Of a stretch of 64,000 nucleotides of DNA, positions 57,682 to 64,000 are shown in pieces (position 1 is the stretch's first letter; the number at the start of each line of letters is the position of its first letter). Origin of the DNA: Cordia subcordata (taxonomy: Eukaryota > Streptophyta > Magnoliopsida > Boraginales > Cordiaceae). The DNA is taken from assembly GCA_028554755.1 (NCBI GenBank), contig JAPTOF010000020.1, forward strand, positions 6,143,001 through 6,207,000, read 5' to 3'. The position numbers were made by a program, and so were the translations under genes. The notes beneath the pieces were generated by a model. The model had not been told where the DNA came from, made no database searches, and was given only the letters and a program-made list of their open reading frames with translations.

Positions 57682-60677
57682 ATGCACAGAGAGCCATGCT
57701 CAATGAATCGCTTTGCAACACTCAAAACCTCCGCCACCCCAAAACCCTTTCTCCTTTCCTCTCTCTTCCTCCCCAAACGACCGCCCCCCTCAGCTGCCGC
57801 CGCCGCCGCCGCTCTCGCCGTGGATTCTTACCCTGCCGCCACCGCCGCTGTCAAAACCACGCTTTCAACCAACAACGATACCATTTCAGTAATCCTCACC
57901 CGATTGAAGAAAACCTGGAACGTCAAAGGCTCTGTCAAGCTTCTTCTCCGTTCAGACGCTTCGCTTAAGTCCTTAATCGCGGGATTGGATTGCTCGGAAG
58001 CCGAAGAGATTATAGAAAATTTACGTGAAGATTACGCGGAAACGGCGCTTGATTTATTCTTTTTGTTGAGAAATGAACATGGGTTTAAGCATTCCGGAGC
58101 CTGTCAGTTTGCTGTTGCTCATGTTTTGGCGGGAAAGCAGCGTGGCAGAGCGCTGCGGTCTCATTTGCAGAACATGGCTCGAGAATTAGGTATGCGTTTC
58201 GTATTCCATTGGGTCGAATTGCGCTATATTTTTTGAATATATGAATGATTTGTGTCTTATTCATTAATGATGCTCACAAGTGCATTAATTTGGATATTAA
58301 AGTTCGTAAATAAATGATTGAATTTAGTTGTTTAAACAATTTGAAAGTATGATCTTCCAATTTGAGTTTTTATTTCAACCAACAGCACATTAGGAATAAA
58401 GAACAGCAGAAATGTGCGTATACAAGGAACTTTGGTTGGTGGTGGTTTCATTTTTGATAAATTCTTTATTCATGTATTAGCCTAAGGCCACATTGCTTTG
58501 AGATAGATCAAAAGTGTATTATGTTAATTTACTTTATTGAGGGTTTGGAGAATTTTTTAAACATTGCTCATTTTGCTGTTTATATAGATTTATTATGATT
58601 TCCGATAGGCTCTGGCTCTGCACCTTCACTTTGTGAGCTTCTGTACAGTAGCTTCAGGGACTGGGATTCCACTCAAATGGTGTGGGACATGCTGGCATTT
58701 GCTTACTCCAGATTGGAGATGATCCACGATGCTCTGTTTGTTCTTGCAAAGATGAGAGACTTGAACTTGTGGCCTTCAATTGTGACTTTCAACAGTTTAT
58801 TGCACAATTTGAGACATACTGATGCAATGTGGGATGTCTATAGAGAGATAAGATCTAGTGGATTTCCTCCAAGTGAATACACCAACTCCATTCTAATAGA
58901 TGGTTTATGTAGACAGTCCTTGATGCAGGAAGCAGTTGCATTTCTGCAGGATGCAGAAGATACAGGGGCTCAGCCTTGCTCTGTATGGTTCAATACTCTC
59001 ATGTCGGGGTTCTGTAAAATAGGTTTTCTAAATGTTGCAAAATCATTGTTTTGCAGGATGTTTAAATGTGGATTACTTTCTGATGTGTACAGTTATAATA
59101 TTCTTATTCACGGGTTATGTGTAGCGGGTTCCATGGAAGAGGCATTAGAATTTACGAATGACATGGAGAGGCATGGATTGAGACCTGATGGGGTGACTTA
59201 TAACACTCTTCTTAAAGGTTTTGGCATGCTTGGTATGTTAAATGGGGCCTGGAAGATAATTAACCAAATGTTGTATGAGGGATTAAATCCTGATGTAGTT
59301 ACATATATGATTCTGATCTCTGGGCATTGCCAGGCTGGTAATGTCGAAGAAGGCATTAAGTTGCGAAAGGAGTTGCGGTCACAGGGACTTGAATTGAATT
59401 CTATATCATACAATGTGTTGCTTAGTAGTTTATGTAAGAAAGGTCGCCTGACTGAAGCTCTGAATTTGCTCTCTGAGATGGAAACTTCTGGTCAGAAACC
59501 TGATCTTGTTATGTATTCTATTGTCATTCATGGGCTCTGCAAGCAAGGAGAAGTACAAAAGGCACTTCAACTATACAAAGAGATGTGCTTGAAGAGAATT
59601 GTCCCAAATTCTTTTGCACATAGGTCCATTCTGCTAGGCCTATGTGAGAAAGGAACACTATTAGAGGCAAGAAAGTATTTTGATGCGCTAGCAATCAGTG
59701 AATTGATGGATGATATTGTCATTTATAATATTATGATTAACAAATATGCAAAACTTGGTGAAATTGTAGAAGCGGCACAGTTGTACAAAATGATAATGGA
59801 GAAAGGAGTTGTACCGAGTATAGTCACATTCAATTCACTTATATATGCGTGTTGCAAATGCAGAAAATTGGCTGAAGCCAGAAACTGGTTTGATGCCATC
59901 AAGATGCATGGACTGGCTCCAAATGTTGTAACTTACACGACTCTAATGAATGCATTTTCTGAGGAGGGAAATATAGAAGCCATGCTAAAATTGCTCCAGG
60001 AAATGGAAGCAAGTGGAGTGGAGCCAAGTCATGTTACTTACACAGTGGTTATAAAAGGCCTCTGTAGACAGGGGAAGCTGTACAAATCTTTGCAAAAACT
60101 TCAGAATATGATTGCCAAAGGTCTATCTCCAGATGAGTTTACATTCAATACTATCATTCAATCTTTCTGCAAAGCTCGAGATACTAAAAATGCTTTTTTT
60201 ATATACAATGAGATGTTACTGCATAAGATTCAGCCTAGCCATGTCACCTATAACATCCTTATCAATGGCTTATGTGTATATGGAGAGTTAGTAGATGCAG
60301 ATAGACTATTCACTTCTCTCCAAGCCCATAATATCAGGTTGACGAAAGATGCTTATAGTGTTCTGATAAAAGCTCATTGTGCAAAGGGCAATCCAGGCAA
60401 AGCAATGGTCCTTTTCCATCAGATGGTAGAGAAGGGCTTTGAAGTCTCACTTAAAGATTATAGTGCTGTGATCAATAGGCTTTGCAAAAGATTATCAGTA
60501 AATGATGCAAAAACTTTTGTTCGTATGATGTTGTTCAGTGGTATTTCACTTGATCAACGAATTTGTTTGGTTATGCTTAATGCTTTCCATCGAGTTGGTG
60601 ATACGGATTCTGTATTTCAATTATACACGCTGATGATCAAATGTGGCTTAGATCCTGACCGAATCCATGGAAGATGA
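57682..60677 (+). CDS. P-class pentatricopeptide repeat protein (At1g13630-like)
   Basis: Two exons, 57682-58189 and 58609-60677, joined in frame through Gly170, give 858 aa. From about residue 225 onward there are roughly 18 consecutive 35-residue PPR motifs, recognisable by steps such as VTYNTLLKGF, VTYNILINGLC and VTYTVVIKGLC and a P-D/P-N at each repeat end. No E, DYW or SMR domain follows, so it is P-class, expected to bind organellar RNA and affect its processing, stability or translation. The N-terminus is rich in Arg, Ser, Pro and Ala with a poly-Ala run, consistent with an organelle transit peptide. The first ATG is used; a second at 57703 (MNRFATLKT) is also possible. The resemblance to At1g13630 is from memory. 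Intact. Confidence 0.95.
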
Positions 60678-60901
60678 TTGGTTATTATGCTTCTCATGAG
60701 TTGGTGATTCTGGGTTGATCAAATTCCAGTGCAAAAGATGTTACGCCAAAGGAATTTATTTCAGTCTTCATGTGTGAAGTTTTTTATTTCAATCTTCATA
60801 ACGTGTCAGACCCCAGTTTCCAGTTTTCTCTCCAAAAGAAAGAAGAGAAAAATACGTCAGGTGAGCAGGACGGGTGTGCGTTGCATGTCTTTCTGGTGGC
60901 G

Positions 60902-61940
60902 AACGTGGAGCCCACTCCAAAGGAGCCGATTCTCGGTGTCACCGAAGCATTCCTTCCGGATCCAAGGCCAAGTAAAGTCATTGTCGGAGAGGTACATGTT
61001 TCCACATGCAACAATTTCTTTTTCTTTTCTTCTCTTTTCTTTTTTCCTCTAATTTTTTGGGGTTTAAATTAAGTTAAGGCTTGTTTGGATTATTTTTTTT
61101 TCTTTTTATTGAGAAGGAAAAGCTCAAATTTAAGAGCATGGCAGTGGAGAAACTTGATGTTTCTATAACATGATATGGTAGTCTGATAAGCATTCGTTTG
61201 ATTAGTTTGTTGTCTCCGATTTAATATTTCTATATTTTCTTCCAAGATAGGGGGATGAAAAAAGGAAGAACTTAGATTTTTAGCGTAATTTTTAAGGCAA
61301 GACCAAAATTTTTATTAGCTTAATTTTATTTTCAGTTTCTAGGAAAATATAAAGAGAAAAGAAAAATACTTGATTTTTAATTAAGGTAATATTTAAGTGA
61401 GTAATGAAGTGGTTTATTTGCTTAACAACTTAATTTAGAACATCAATGGAGAAATATGAGCTAGAAGCTTTTTTATTAATTTGTTCTAATGATGATGTAA
61501 TGAAGACAAATCTTTTAGCTTGGGTCTGAATTTTCTTTTTCTCAATAATAGGAGGAACTTTAGTAATTATTAGAAAGGAAAAGCAGTTAAGAATAAAGAA
61601 TTTGGGCTAGAAATTGTCCTCAACATTTCAAAATTTTGTTTTTGCAAAAGTCATATTTACTTAACAATCAGCTTGGTTCTGGAAAATAATCAACGACTGA
61701 TCTCTATTGAGCAGAGACTCGCATTTAAACCTATGAACGATAATTAGAAGGAAATCCTGTGCTTCATACTTTTATTATGGTTTATCTATTCTTACTTTCT
61801 TAATCAGTGAGCAAATGAATAAAAAATTAGCTCATCCCTAGCTTAATTTGATAGGGAGTATCTTCCTATGGGAGGAAGTGTAAATATGGTTGAGGAATCA
61901 TTGGAGCTGGCCCGTGGGGAGAATTCTGAGTTGATCAAAG
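60902..61940 (+). pseudogene. Relic of mitochondrial-type aspartate aminotransferase (two fragments)
   Basis: The fragment at 60902-60991 reads NVEPTPKEPILGVTEAFLPD, then PRPSKVIVGE, like the start of the mature plant mitochondrial enzyme, but the conserved VGVGAYRDD that should follow is missing. The fragment at 61856-61940 reads EYLPMGGSVNMVEESLELAR, then GENSELIK, the enzyme's next conserved block, again with nothing in frame afterwards. The segment between (the GAYRDD to REAE region) and everything downstream, including the pyridoxal-phosphate lysine region, was not found. The fragments keep parental order and orientation with introns, so this is a truncated genomic copy and not a retrocopy. 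It begins about 225 bp after the PPR stop codon. Confidence 0.8.
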
Positions 61941-61985
61941 TTTTAGTTAGTAAGTCCTCTTTTCCCCCCCTCCAAAAATACAGAG

Positions 61986-63142
61986 TTAAGAACCATCCAG
62001 CAGCATCAAGGACTAGAGACTGAGAAGCCCATTCTTCTCAGTGGACCTAGAAAGGTGGGTATCTTATCTCTACAGTGAGTTTGCTTGCTTGCCGTCTTAT
62101 GAATTGATTGCAGGTCTGCATATCAATATGATACTTTGTTTCTTATATTTCTTCCCTGTATTCTAACTGAAGCCTTTCTGATGTGAATTTTTCCATTATT
62201 CGGCAAAAGCAGCTAAAAAATTTTGGTTTTGGCTGGTAGCGCACAATACAGGTAGATAATGTTATTGATTAATTAGTTGGTTTTGGCTACTGAAGCAACC
62301 TTGATATTAGGATTGGCTGAAATTATATAATTATATAGGGTAGGTGTGCAAAGCACTCGCCTGCCTCTGTGGATATAAACCTCCAACAATTGTGAACTAA
62401 ATGAAAGCTGAAGCCATTTCTGGCAATATGCACAATGCAGCATGCAGGTCTGAAGCAGAATTTTGATGTGTATTGCTGGGCTTGTTTGTGCATTTCTGAG
62501 ATCAAGTTGAATGGGGTAAACAGAAGATAATATAAATTAACTCCTATAAATAAGAAGGTGCGCTGAGTTGTTTCTATTTTCTAATGTATAGATATTAATA
62601 TGTACTGCATACAATTGTTGAACTTTGTGAGAAACTGCACTCGTGTGAGAGGGAGACAGTTAGATGCTGAGTTTATGTGATTTTTTCATCTTTCTCCTCA
62701 CCTTCCATCTTTGACACCCTATGCAGTGAATGCTTTGTTTAGTATGATTGGATTCCTGGTACAAGTTTGTAAAAGAGATCAGTTCAATTTGTATAGTTTT
62801 GAAAGAAAATGGCAATCCTGATGCACATCATACTTTTTTGCCAGGTTGGTCAAGCATTAGGAATTCAACAGAGTGGTCTACCCATCGGCTTTTTGCGCCT
62901 GGTAACTTTTGAACCATTCAATTTCCAGCCTTGTATAGTAACTGAAAAAAACTCTCTAATTCAATTTTTATGCTGCTCGTGGTTTAGAAATCTTAGATGG
63001 ACCAAAGCTAGAGGAGATACTTGTTGGTCCAAGAGTTGGCATTGACTATGCTTTGCGTGAGCATGTGAATACATTATGGAGATTCGCCATTGCTGGTACC
63101 TCTTGGATCAGTGCTCCGAAAAACACGCTTAGACCTCCCTAA
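61986..63142 (+). pseudogene. Relic of AAG/MPG-type DNA-3-methyladenine glycosylase, 3' exons only
   Basis: Three pieces match the C-terminal half of plant MAG. 61986-62054 reads RTIQQHQGLETEKPILLSGP then a GTGGGT donor. 62845-62919 starts VGQALGI but then needs a one-base shift to continue STEWSTHRLFAPG. 62981-63142 reads GLEILDGPKLEEILVGPRVG, then IDYALREHVNTLWRFAIAGT and SWISAPKNTLRPP with a stop. The 5' exons with the ACHGR and YVYLCYG region are absent. The acceptor expected just before 62981 is lost (CTCGTG instead of an AG). Missing 5' half, frameshift and lost splice site make it a pseudogene. The last exon is well preserved, so loss seems fairly recent. Confidence 0.85.
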
Positions 63143-64000
63143 TCCTGACATGTCATTAATATCCTTGAATTTATGGTTAATATTGGATAGAAAAGGCACA
63201 AATCATTAGAGTAGGTATGCTTTGCCAAACCTGGATTTTCTTTTCTTATAATAAGAAGAATGAAATTGCATTTGCTTTTTGTGAAATCATAAAATATGAC
63301 CTACATTGCAAGATGAAAATGATGATAATTTCTGAAAAGGGTTGGTTGATAAGGCTCAAGTTGTACTAGAATTGCTTAAGACGCCAGATAAAGAAACAAT
63401 GACAGTGGTTGCCGTGAGGGTCTCAACTGCTATAATTTTCTTATGTCAATGATAGTATGAACTCGTGGGGAAGTTCGTACTGTATTCACATATCATTTGG
63501 GCTCTTCAACTATCAATACAGTATTGTTCTTGTGCAGTAATTAATTAAACATATTGTATTTTAGTTGTATATTTTTGTTTATTGAATTTTCGTTAGCATA
63601 AGAAATGATACTGTCAAAGCTCTATCTTTGTCCATTACCCATTGTGAATTTTTAGAACCTGATGGTTGCTATTTTGATGTGCTCACAGTTCATTGATGAT
63701 GATAACAAGTGCTACTTGGAGATAAACTACACTTTTGAAATACATAAATACTAACCCAAAATATAAGGCCGTGTTTCCGTTATTAAATCTTGCTGAAACC
63801 TCTGGAATTTCCTTGGGAATCAATGCCCCAATGAGAGAAGAGCAGTTATAGTTTGTTGATGGATCCTATGACCCTAGAACTGGCTTATTGTTCATTTTGC
63901 TCTTTTTCTCTGCATTCTTGGCTGCCTGTCTTCTACACATCCAGTGATGTGCTAGCATTCTGAATTGCATTTTAATTGCCCTTGAATAGTTAGCAATGGA
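63143..64000. other. Spacer at the right edge
   Basis: No supportable gene. It contains poorly coding, moderately AT-rich sequence; a gene beginning beyond the window could have introns here. Confidence 0.4.

Overview
The window is plant nuclear DNA, most likely from a eudicot. The evidence is AT-rich intergenic sequence, GT-AG introns of 80 bp to 2.7 kb, plant-specific families (a BIM-type bHLH factor, a P-class PPR protein, a ubiquitin-like-domain PI4-kinase gamma) and abundant plant transposons. I cannot name the species. Five conventional genes, two small unnamed genes and three decayed gene fragments are visible. All exon coordinates come from reading-frame continuity and splice consensus, not transcripts.

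Layout: 1-4.6 kb (+) holds the 3' half of an oligopeptidase B/prolyl oligopeptidase-family gene. 5.9-11.3 kb (-) holds a complete seven-exon BIM2-like bHLH gene convergent with it. 11.6-37 kb is transposon-rich and contains only two small paralogous 62-aa genes (16.5 and 18.1 kb, -) with conserved promoters. Its transposons include a PIF/Harbinger-type MITE, 9-bp-TSD foldback elements, two solo LTRs with intact 5-bp TSDs and a 2.8 kb non-autonomous LTR retrotransposon. 37.3-41 kb (+) carries a PI4-kinase gamma gene with a single coding exon and a 5'UTR intron. 41-52.7 kb is a second transposon block with a 1.4 kb 9-bp-TSD element, Helitron-like termini in one orientation, MITEs and poly(C) tracts. 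53.3-55.6 kb (-) is a five-exon DNA-3-methyladenine glycosylase I gene with a GC-AG intron and a MITE filling another intron. 55.7-57.6 kb has a broken RNase H-like fragment. 57.7-60.7 kb (+) is a large PPR gene with a telo-box upstream. 60.9-63.1 kb carries remnants of two unrelated genes in a row: a mitochondrial-type aspartate aminotransferase, then an AAG/MPG-type DNA-3-methyladenine glycosylase with a frameshift.

The genes do not form a pathway. They are independent plant loci separated by transposon-rich spacers. I found no tRNA, rRNA, CRISPR or organelle insert. The strongest candidates for something undescribed are the paired 62-aa genes with shared promoter boxes, the family of long-TIR elements with 9-bp TSDs (one enclosing unexplained coding-like sequence), and the AAT/AAG relic tandem.
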